Below are positions 14,177-20,641 of a stretch of DNA of 64,000 bases, one piece after another. The translations under genes and the position numbers were made by a program. Source of the DNA: a virus; IMG/VR virus record IMGVR_UViG_3300030102_006951, positions 42,538 through 106,537 of that record; one strand, 5' to 3'. Position 1 is the stretch's first letter; the number at the start of each line of letters is the position of its first letter. Under the pieces are notes generated by a model. It made no database searches. It saw nothing but the letters and a program-made list of their open reading frames with translations, and was not told the DNA's origin.

Positions 14177-14755
14177 TTATAAAAATAAATTAAATTTAAT
14201 CATTTTAATGGCTATTGCTAGACATATGATTCCAAAAACTTTTCTTAATACCATCATTCCATTCTTGCCTAATATCTTTGATAGTTTATCACTAAACTTT
14301 AATGTGGCATATACAACTATCAGGTTTAGGATAATACCAATCAATATTGTGTAAAATGGGTATAATGAATTAAAAGATATTATCGTTGTTAATGAGCCTG
14401 GACCAGCTATTAATGGAAATGCCAATGGGACAATGGATGAGCCTTCCGTATCTGGTTCGCTTTTGAAAAAAGTTAATCCTAGTACCAGTTCTAAGCCCAT
14501 GAAAAATAATATTAGCCCACCAGCGATTGAAAATGAAGCAACATCTATTCCTAAGAATGATAGTGCCCTCTCACCAGTAAACAAAAATAAGACCATTATA
14601 AAAAAGGATATTAATGTTGCTTTAAGACTTTCTATCTTACCAACCTTTTCTCTTAAGTCTAAAACTATGGGTATTGAACCAAATATATCAATAACCGCAA
14701 AGAGTGTCATACTTATTGTTAAAATTTCATTTATCATAATTCCGTTGTTACCCAT
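14177..14755 (-). CDS. MarC-family integral membrane protein
   Basis: 192 aa with six hydrophobic segments. The pattern LTISMTLFAVIDIFGSIPIV near the N-terminus and SSIVPLAFPLIAGPGSLTTI in the middle are typical MarC signatures. MarC proteins are inner-membrane proteins of unresolved function, found in nearly all bacteria. ATG 14737 (MINEILTISM) is an alternative start that better matches family N-termini. A MarC gene is unexpected in a phage and looks host-derived, though its base composition matches its neighbours. Confidence 0.85.
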   Translation of the reverse strand: MGNNGIMINEILTISMTLFAVIDIFGSIPIVLDLREKVGKIESLKATLISFFIMVLFLFTGERALSFLGIDVASFSIAGGLILFFMGLELVLGLTFFKSEPDTEGSSIVPLAFPLIAGPGSLTTIISFNSLYPFYTILIGIILNLIVVYATLKFSDKLSKILGKNGMMVLRKVFGIICLAIAIKMIKFNLFL

Positions 14756-14805
14756 ATTAAATATCTACTAATTAACTTTTAATATATTAAAATTATGTTA
14801 ATTTA

Positions 14806-15249
14806 TTACTTTCCATTATTGTCTTTTTCAGATATAGTTAATAGCTCTTTAGATTTTATATAAGAAAGTATTAAATCATTAACTTCTGGTATGTCCGACC
14901 AAACAAGGCTATGTTCTGAATCTGGATTATATTCGCCCTCAACAGCATAAGTGAATATAGTGTTTGGTTCTAGTGTTAGATAGCCATGAGCATATTTTTT
15001 ACCAACATATAGTGGCTCAGAATGTTTATTCAATATCCAGGTTTCAACTACTCTGGTTTCTAAATTAAATAGAATATCTAAGACTTCACCTTGTATTACT
15101 TTAACAGTTTTTGCTTGAGGTGGGTCTGTTTGGTAGTGTAATCCTCTTAGGGTGTATTTTTTTGTATTGGTTACGACATTTACTTGGTCGCAATTATTTG
15201 CATCGAAGAGTGTAAAATCACCTCTTTTATCCGAAAACTTTTTAATCAT
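14806..15249 (-). CDS. RmlC-like dTDP-sugar epimerase (cupin)
   Basis: I place the start at ATG 15249 (MIKKFSDKRGDF), which overlaps the stop of the zinc microprotein by eight bases. The 147-aa product has LRGLHYQ (residues 34-40, catalytic His38), KTVKVIQGEVLDILFNL and KKYAHGYLTL, the order found in dTDP-4-dehydrorhamnose 3,5-epimerase. It is shorter than most RmlC (about 180 aa), so it could also be a related dTDP-sugar isomerase or a WbtF/WxcM-type cupin. It probably supplies deoxysugar for the glycan genes at the right end of the window. Confidence 0.75.
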   Translation of the reverse strand: MIKKFSDKRGDFTLFDANNCDQVNVVTNTKKYTLRGLHYQTDPPQAKTVKVIQGEVLDILFNLETRVVETWILNKHSEPLYVGKKYAHGYLTLEPNTIFTYAVEGEYNPDSEHSLVWSDIPEVNDLILSYIKSKELLTISEKDNNGK

Positions 15250-15373
15250 GTTTTTTATTTTGATTATATATTTCGTTAATTTTAATCTCACACTCTTGAG
15301 AGCATATCGACCCTTCTTCATCGAAGTGTGTTCCGCACATAAAACATTTATTATCTTCTATTTTATTATTCAT
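15242..15373 (-). CDS. Zinc-finger microprotein, 43 aa
   Basis: CFMCGTHFDEEGSICSQEC holds four Cys in a CxxC-x10-CxxxC array. It is a treble-clef-like zinc knuckle followed by a helix (IKINEIYNQNKKHD). Its last codons overlap the RmlC-like start (ATGATTAA), implying translational coupling. It lies 8 bp after the PcfJ-like gene. Confidence 0.6.
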   Translation of the reverse strand: MNNKIEDNKCFMCGTHFDEEGSICSQECEIKINEIYNQNKKHD

Positions 15374-15380
15374 GTAATTA

Positions 15381-16661
15381 TTAAAATGGTAATTCATCAC
15401 AAAAATCATCTGAAACTAATTCGTCCATGTCTATAATGCGTTTACTACCAGTTAAACTAAACTTAGATGTATTGTCTATACCCATTTCTGACAATAAATT
15501 AAGGTTAAAGTCTTTGACCTTACCCCTAACCATATTTAACGATTCTTCATCAGGCATATTATTTGAGTAGCCTCTTAGTTGGCCTATTGTTAGTAGGGGT
15601 GACTTTGATGTTTTAGTGGTAAACTTGAGGTTTAATTCAAGTGTATACCCATTTACTCTATATATCCCACAATAACCAGTTTCAACTTTATTAACATATG
15701 TGGCCACGCAATGATTTTGTTTCTTACCCTCAAAAGCCATTTCTTTGGTTGTTTTTATCATTTCAAAGTTCGAGTATTTTTCAAAATCTGAAAATATTGG
15801 CATTATTTTCATTTTTCTATCTGAACCTGTAAATACAATATCGTTAATTATCTTGGTGAAATTATCATGTTCCATTTTTAATCTTTTACTAGACCACGAA
15901 CAATTAACTTTTTTATCCAATATTTTTGCCATTTTTACGGTGTCTATAAGCATCCCTAATTTTGATGAGTTACCTGGTTTTACCCATTCTGGTTTTAAAG
16001 ATTCTATGTTTTTAAGATATGGTAAATAATATTTAAAATAGTCTTTCACCCATCGGTCTGGTGAATCATGTATTATAGTTGCAATTGGTTTAGGGACTTT
16101 GTATTGAAATTGTAAAGCTTTTTTAAGATTAAATAGTTTATTCTTAATGATTGTATTAAATGCAATATTAGTCATTACTTTATGTTCTCTAACAAATCTA
16201 AGCCATGTAAATCTTTCTTCAAGTATATTTAGGATTATTTCAGCTTCTTTAGATTCTGAAAGTCCAATCTGTATGTTTGGGAAAAAATGATTTATGAAAT
16301 TAATAGTAAGGGGTCTAACGGACTTATGTTTACCAGAATTATCTATTAACCAAAACTTGCCTTCTTTATATGATATTGTCAATAATCTTTTTTCTGAGTT
16401 ATATATCTTATTTGAAATGCTTATACCAAACTTTTTTCTAAACAATACAAATTGAAAGTTACCGTTTTCTTCCCTAAATAATATTAACCTAAAATTTTCG
16501 TAACCAATAGGGTCATTCATATATACAACTCTTGATGTATATTTGTCTTTTTTATATAGTTTAAATAAGTGTTCTACCTTAGATGAAGGGTTATCGTATA
16601 TTATTTCTGCTGACTTTTTAAACCATTCTGGATTATTCTTTTTATTAAATTTTTTACCCAT
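15381..16661 (-). CDS. PcfJ-like protein, 426 aa
   Basis: The C-terminal third carries QNHCVATYVNKV and GYCGIYRVNGYTLELNLKF, then LLTIGQLRGYSNN. This is the GxxQHHCVGxY ... LTIGQxRGxxN pattern of PcfJ-domain proteins, which occur on conjugative plasmids and phages of unknown mechanism. The N-terminal two thirds are helical and basic. It has its own host-type promoter, so it is probably expressed early, and it may be the first gene of an operon running to RNase H. Confidence 0.6.
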   Translation of the reverse strand: MGKKFNKKNNPEWFKKSAEIIYDNPSSKVEHLFKLYKKDKYTSRVVYMNDPIGYENFRLILFREENGNFQFVLFRKKFGISISNKIYNSEKRLLTISYKEGKFWLIDNSGKHKSVRPLTINFINHFFPNIQIGLSESKEAEIILNILEERFTWLRFVREHKVMTNIAFNTIIKNKLFNLKKALQFQYKVPKPIATIIHDSPDRWVKDYFKYYLPYLKNIESLKPEWVKPGNSSKLGMLIDTVKMAKILDKKVNCSWSSKRLKMEHDNFTKIINDIVFTGSDRKMKIMPIFSDFEKYSNFEMIKTTKEMAFEGKKQNHCVATYVNKVETGYCGIYRVNGYTLELNLKFTTKTSKSPLLTIGQLRGYSNNMPDEESLNMVRGKVKDFNLNLLSEMGIDNTSKFSLTGSKRIIDMDELVSDDFCDELPF

Positions 16662-16689
16662 GTTTAATTAAATTTTAATCTGTTACGGG

Positions 16690-16720
16690 CAAATATAAGA
16701 ATAATAATTTAATTAACAAA
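16690..16720 (-). promoter_or_regulatory. Bacteroidota-type promoter for PcfJ-like gene
   Basis: Minus strand TTTG (16720-16717), 19-bp spacer, TATATTTG (16697-16690), 28 bp before the ATG. Confidence 0.82.
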
Positions 16721-16735
16721 ATTATTTTATCTTTT

Positions 16736-16987
16736 TTAATATATTGGTCTTATCTTGATTAAACCCATGTCGTAGTCTTTTTGTTTTTGTTTTAAAAATT
16801 GTTTTGCTACTGTTCTTATATGACCAGATGTGTATGGGGGGGTTAATATTCCGTCAGTCAGTTTGGCTATTTGATTTATTGCACTAATTTTACTTCTATT
16901 CTTACCCATTATGTATTGGTATATTGCTGGGTGGTCGTCTGGAATAGATACTTCAATAAATTCTTTAATAATTTCTGAGTCACTCAT
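16736..16987 (-). CDS. Small hypothetical protein, 83 aa
   Basis: Soluble, with SKISAINQIAKLTDGILTPP followed by YTSGHIRTVAKQFL. The ordered helix-turn-helix-like pattern could bind nucleic acid, but I do not recognise a family. The possible promoter is the minus-strand half of the near-palindromic element at 17020-17037. Confidence 0.5.
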   Translation of the reverse strand: MSDSEIIKEFIEVSIPDDHPAIYQYIMGKNRSKISAINQIAKLTDGILTPPYTSGHIRTVAKQFLKQKQKDYDMGLIKIRPIY

Positions 16988-17019
16988 TGATTTTGCTTAA
17001 AAAAATCTTATATTTGGTT

Positions 17020-17037
17020 ATATTTATATATAAATAA
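17020..17037. promoter_or_regulatory. Bidirectional late-type promoter element
   Basis: ATATTTAT on plus (17020-17027) and TTATTTAT on minus (17037-17030) form a near-palindrome between divergent genes 16987 and 17059. A plus-strand TATATTTG (17009-17016) with a TTG 19 bp upstream might add a weak host-type promoter for thioredoxin. Confidence 0.45.
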
Positions 17038-17058
17038 GTAGTTAAAAAAAAATTAAAT

Positions 17059-17370
17059 ATGAGTTTAGAAGTTACGGATGACATGTTAAATGATATTACA
17101 ACTAAAGAAGGTATAGTTCTTTTAGATTTTTATGCTGATTGGTGTCAGCCATGTAAGGTCTACAGCCCAATAATTGAAGAATTTTCGAAAGAGGTGTCAG
17201 ATATCTTTATAGGTAAGGTGAATATTGACCTACATAATAAATTTACCTTAAAATACGGTATTAGGAGTATACCAACTACGATAATATTTAAAAATGGTGA
17301 ATTAATGAAAAAAATACCAGGTGTTATGCAAAAAAATAAATTACATGATTTGGTCGAACATTTAAGGTAG
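17059..17370 (+). CDS. trxA: Thioredoxin
   Basis: 103 aa, with the redox pair Cys29 and Cys32 in ADWCQPCK (usual form WCGPCK) and the cis-proline region GIRSIPTTIIFKNGE. It is a complete single thioredoxin domain without a signal peptide, so it is cytoplasmic. Likely role: supplying electrons to ribonucleotide reductase, or acting as a polymerase or assembly partner as in other phages. A Gln replaces the usual Gly in the active site, which would shift its redox potential. Confidence 0.9.
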   Translation: MSLEVTDDMLNDITTKEGIVLLDFYADWCQPCKVYSPIIEEFSKEVSDIFIGKVNIDLHNKFTLKYGIRSIPTTIIFKNGELMKKIPGVMQKNKLHDLVEHLR

Positions 17371-17376
17371 TCTGGC

Positions 17377-17384
17377 ATATTTAT
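17377..17384 (+). promoter_or_regulatory. Late-type promoter element, gene 17389
   Basis: ATATTTAT only 4 bp before the ATG, implying a leaderless message if it is a promoter. Confidence 0.4.
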
Positions 17385-17388
17385 TAGT

Positions 17389-17733
17389 ATGAAGAAGAAG
17401 TTAGTCATATCTGAAAAACAACTCAAAGGTTTAACTAATTATATACTAGAAAATACTAGGTACCAACACATGGTTGAAGTAATAGTATCTCATTTAGAAA
17501 AAAACTATAACAAGGCTATAGAGACTAATGAGGATATTGTTTCTGGGGAATATGTTGACAGAAAAGTTTTTGAGAATAAGTTCAGCGGTGAAGTCATAGA
17601 CCCAAAATCTCTATCCGAATATATTCAAGAGAAATACAAGGTTAGTAAGGGCTTTTCACAGCAAATATTGGATGACTGGTGTTCTGGTAAGATTAATAAC
17701 GGATTACTATCAAAAAACACAAGTATTGATTAA
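17389..17733 (+). CDS. Hypothetical protein with ISE-x-x-L leader, 114 aa
   Basis: The N-terminus KLVISEKQLKGLTNYILENT matches the leader of the 65-aa protein at 20295 (VKITENELVDLIDNIVNEA) at I-S/T-E-x-x-L-x-x-L-x-x-x-I-x-x-x. The rest is helical and charged with no enzyme motif. The leader could be a targeting or processing signal. The gene is followed 5 bp later by gene 17739. Confidence 0.55.
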   Translation: MKKKLVISEKQLKGLTNYILENTRYQHMVEVIVSHLEKNYNKAIETNEDIVSGEYVDRKVFENKFSGEVIDPKSLSEYIQEKYKVSKGFSQQILDDWCSGKINNGLLSKNTSID

Positions 17734-17738
17734 TAGCC

Positions 17739-18065
17739 GTGGATTTAAAAAACAAAATACGACAAACTTTAAGAGAGGTCTATGGTAGTTTCGACACATA
17801 CCTAGAACACGAATATGAAACTCATTTAACTGAACATATTAACGGTGATTCAATGAATGATAAGCGAAAGTGGGTAACTTATAATCAAGTTTTATTAGAG
17901 CTAAAACATAATATAAAGGATATGTTAAAAGTTAAGGAGCTTCAATATAAATTAACAGAAGACGATTCTAATCCAACAATATCTTGTATGGACGTTTTAG
18001 ATAGCTTAAAGACCAGGAGTGATGAGTTGGAAAGATTATACAACAAGATAAGAAATTTTGACTAA
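17739..18065 (+). CDS. Hypothetical protein, 108 aa; paralogue of 18130
   Basis: GTG start. The C-terminal half (LQYKLTEDDSNPTISCMDVL) aligns with YRLTDGENPNYVMLDIIE of the next gene, so the pair arose by duplication. Helical and acidic. No known family. Confidence 0.55.
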   Translation: MDLKNKIRQTLREVYGSFDTYLEHEYETHLTEHINGDSMNDKRKWVTYNQVLLELKHNIKDMLKVKELQYKLTEDDSNPTISCMDVLDSLKTRSDELERLYNKIRNFD

Positions 18066-18092
18066 TCTCTTTACAGATTACTAACTCTTCAA

Positions 18093-18100
18093 ATATTTAT
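18093..18100 (+). promoter_or_regulatory. Late-type promoter element, gene 18130
   Basis: ATATTTAT followed by TATTAATAA, 29 bp before the ATG. Confidence 0.5.
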
Positions 18101-18129
18101 TATTAATAACGAGGTTTAAATTTGAATCT

Positions 18130-18465
18130 ATGAAAGCCTTTGAATTCACTATTAGAGCTAGTTCTGGCGAATATAACAGACTAGATAAAGAATATAGCAA
18201 ATACCTAATAAATACCATGGTTAACGTATCAGAAGAAAAATATTTTAGGTGGGAAGCATATAATTTAATCATGGAACAACTAATAAATGAGGGTAGATAC
18301 TCTGAATTTGATGAAGCCAAGTATAGATTAACTGATGGCGAAAATCCAAATTATGTCATGTTAGATATCATTGAAAGAGATAAAAACGAACACGGTTTGA
18401 TATGGTTAATGCGTAAAAGAATTTTAGAGTACATTGAGGAGGATTTTTTTGCTAAATTTTATTAA
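18130..18465 (+). CDS. Hypothetical protein, 111 aa; paralogue of 17739
   Basis: Shares the K-Y-R/K-L-T-D/E-x(2-3)-N-P core with gene 17739 and has a similar helical layout. Its N-terminus MKAFEFTIRASSGEYNRLD differs. No known family. It is separated from the LRR gene by a host-type promoter. Confidence 0.55.
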   Translation: MKAFEFTIRASSGEYNRLDKEYSKYLINTMVNVSEEKYFRWEAYNLIMEQLINEGRYSEFDEAKYRLTDGENPNYVMLDIIERDKNEHGLIWLMRKRILEYIEEDFFAKFY

Positions 18466-18482
18466 ATAGTTTTAACTAATTT

Positions 18483-18514
18483 GTTGTCTGTTGTAACTCT
18501 AAATACTATATTTG
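18483..18514 (+). promoter_or_regulatory. Bacteroidota-type promoter for LRR gene
   Basis: GTTG (18483-18486), 20-bp spacer, TATATTTG (18507-18514). The ATG at 18524 follows 9 bp later, so the leader would be very short. Confidence 0.65.
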
Positions 18515-18523
18515 AATAAAATT

Positions 18524-19975
18524 ATGTCTATGGCCACCACAGATAAAATAAATAGAGTTGAGTTTCTTGGTGAAAAGTTTGGGGTTTTTGATGATTCGAG
18601 CGAGGAGTCAATTGAATCAGAAATCAAGACATTAATAAGTGAGGGTCAATTTTCAGATGTTAAACCATTTAGGGGTGGTAATGGTGATATAGTAATCGCA
18701 TTAATATGTGTACAGGAAGTTTCTAAAAAATCCTCAAGTGGTGAAACAATAGTTAAACTAAGTAAGGGTATCAGAGTGGCCTATTCTGTATTTAAATCTA
18801 TGTTGAGTTCTGACCCAACTAAAAAGAAAAAATATACTCAATGGATGTTAGAGGTTTTCAGTAGGTTACTTAAAGAGTCTAAATATAGTGATGCAGATAG
18901 ATTTGTTACTGAGGATTTACCATTGGCCACTGAATATCTAACACTATTTGAACACCATAAGAAAAAGAAATTATTTAAAGAGTTGGCAAGAGAGTCATAT
19001 GCTTTAAAGGGCATTGTTGAAGACCCAACAAATATAAATCAATATAAATCATTATCTACATTATATGATGCTGTAGACCCTTTCATAGAGAGAGATTCTT
19101 CTGAAATGGAGAAGTTAATAAAAACTTATATCGATTCTGGTATGGCCGACTTGGTTGTTAAGGATAGGAAATTTTCAGTTATAATTCCTAGGGATGTAAA
19201 ATTTTGTATAATTTTTGATAAATTCGTTGCTTGGTGTACTTCAAAACCTGGTAACGGAATGTTTTCAAATTATACTACAAGTAGAACATATAATAGACCA
19301 AATGGTAAAAACTCAGAACTTTATATTATAATAGACCATAAGTTTTTTAATGGAGATTTAAGTGACGGTAGTTTATATCAAATTCATTTTGAGAGTAAGC
19401 AAGTAAGAAATAGGAAACAAAATAACAAAACTAGTTTTTATTTAGACGTTTTAGAAAAAAGTGTTGCGGTATCAAACTATTTTAATGAGGTATTAACCAT
19501 TAATGCTAAGCAAGTTGGTAATGTTAATAATAATTTATATGTTGATTATCTAATAAAGTTTGGCTGGACTGAGGCTTTATTTGAAATGATGGATGATTTT
19601 ACACCTATAATAAAATTTATGAATAAGGAGTTACCTAGGATTCCAGACGTATCTAAATTTAAAGACCTACACACTTTGATTGTGGCCAAATCTAAGTTAA
19701 GACACATAGATTCGTCAATAGGTAGTTTGCAAAATCTAAAAGAATTATTGTTACCACAAAATAACATCACTATTTTACCTAAAGAGATTGGAAATCTTAA
19801 GAATATGATAATGTTAAATCTATTAGGTAATAAATTAGAAAAAATACCAGACGAAATCAAGTATTTAGATAAAACAAACGGTGGTTCATTATATAGGTTA
19901 TCAGTCAGTAGGGAAGATGTCGGTGAGAAAAACTATAGAAAATTAAAAAACTTGTTGCCATCAGTTAAGATGTAA
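18524..19975 (+). CDS. Leucine-rich-repeat protein, 483 aa
   Basis: I place the start at ATG 18524, because the upstream TTG in frame lies in the promoter. The C-terminal 110 residues hold about three to four leucine-rich repeats (FKDLHTLIVAKSKLRHIDSS, LQNLKELLLPQNNITILPKE, LKNMIMLNLLGNKLEKIPDE), the plant/bacterial LxxLPxxIGxLxxLxxLxLxxN type. The N-terminal 370 residues are a charged helical region with an FCIIFDKFVAWCTS segment resembling PcfJ-like or phage LRR-associated domains. LRRs bind proteins; the host-type promoter suggests an early interaction with a host factor. Confidence 0.65.
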   Translation: MSMATTDKINRVEFLGEKFGVFDDSSEESIESEIKTLISEGQFSDVKPFRGGNGDIVIALICVQEVSKKSSSGETIVKLSKGIRVAYSVFKSMLSSDPTKKKKYTQWMLEVFSRLLKESKYSDADRFVTEDLPLATEYLTLFEHHKKKKLFKELARESYALKGIVEDPTNINQYKSLSTLYDAVDPFIERDSSEMEKLIKTYIDSGMADLVVKDRKFSVIIPRDVKFCIIFDKFVAWCTSKPGNGMFSNYTTSRTYNRPNGKNSELYIIIDHKFFNGDLSDGSLYQIHFESKQVRNRKQNNKTSFYLDVLEKSVAVSNYFNEVLTINAKQVGNVNNNLYVDYLIKFGWTEALFEMMDDFTPIIKFMNKELPRIPDVSKFKDLHTLIVAKSKLRHIDSSIGSLQNLKELLLPQNNITILPKEIGNLKNMIMLNLLGNKLEKIPDEIKYLDKTNGGSLYRLSVSREDVGEKNYRKLKNLLPSVKM

Positions 19976-20033
19976 CAAGTATGTTAAATAACGTTTGCGG
20001 TTTAATATTAACTGATTTTAACATACCTTAAGT

Positions 20034-20041
20034 ATATTTAT
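20034..20041 (+). promoter_or_regulatory. Late-type promoter element, gene 20046
   Basis: ATATTTAT 4 bp before the ATG, the same unusually short spacing as at 17377. Confidence 0.4.
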
Positions 20042-20045
20042 AAAT

Positions 20046-20210
20046 ATGACGTACGGTTTAGTAACTATGGATGGTGAAGTTATATTGAAAGTAAATAGTC
20101 AAACTATTAAATCGGCTATTGAGTATTTTTCAAAAATAAAAAAATTACCTAAAGATAAACTATTATCAATATTTTATGTGGTTAATGTAAATTCTAACCA
20201 ATTGAATTAA
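20046..20210 (+). CDS. Small hypothetical protein, 54 aa
   Basis: MTYGLVTMDGEVILKVNSQT, then IKSAIEYFSKIKKLPKDKLL. It has a well-formed beta-hairpin plus helix, so it is likely a real gene. No recognised function. Confidence 0.5.
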   Translation: MTYGLVTMDGEVILKVNSQTIKSAIEYFSKIKKLPKDKLLSIFYVVNVNSNQLN

Positions 20211-20246
20211 TTTAATTATTTTATTTGTCTTTTGTCCTTTTTAAAC

Positions 20247-20254
20247 ATATTTAT
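20247..20254 (+). promoter_or_regulatory. Late-type promoter element, gene 20295
   Basis: ATATTTAT followed by TTAATAG, 40 bp before the ATG. Confidence 0.45.
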
Positions 20255-20294
20255 TTAATAGACAAATAAAATTTTATTAAAACTTAAGTGCGTT

Positions 20295-20492
20295 ATGTCA
20301 AATACTAAGAAAACCGTTAAAATTACAGAAAATGAGTTGGTTGATTTAATCGACAACATCGTTAATGAAGCAGTGGGAGTTAAAAAAACTGAATGGATTG
20401 CTGAACAAGAATCAAAAAAAGCTACCGTATTAGAAAGCAAAATTGCTGAATTAGAAGAAAAGGTTAAGTCAATTACTGAATCTAAAAAATAG
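20295..20492 (+). CDS. Small coiled-coil protein with ITE-x-x-L leader, 65 aa
   Basis: The leader VKITENELVDLIDNIVNEA shares its pattern with gene 17389. It is followed by a continuous charged helix (EQESKKATVLESKIAELEEK). Probably a small structural or packaged protein. Followed by two terminators. Confidence 0.5.
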   Translation: MSNTKKTVKITENELVDLIDNIVNEAVGVKKTEWIAEQESKKATVLESKIAELEEKVKSITESKK

Positions 20493-20516
20493 ATTTAATC
20501 TAAAAAAAAACATACT

Positions 20517-20556
20517 AAGCTGATGGGGTGTTTATATGTTCCACAGCTTTTTTGTT
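20517..20556 (+). terminator. Intrinsic terminator
   Basis: AAGCTG-A-TGG (20517-20526) pairs with CCA-CAGCTT (20541-20549), followed by a T6 run. Confidence 0.65.
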
Positions 20557-20592
20557 GCCTTATTTGAATAAAAAATATTAAAGTATTTACAT

Positions 20593-20627
20593 AAAAAAAG
20601 CGGAATTAATTCCGCTTTTGTTTTTAA
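20593..20627. terminator. Bidirectional terminator before clpC end
   Basis: AAAAGCGGAATT and AATTCCGCTTTT form a perfect 12-bp palindromic stem with A and T runs on both sides. It lies between convergent genes 20492 (plus) and 20642 (minus). Confidence 0.85.
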
Positions 20628-20641
20628 TAAACTTTATAATA

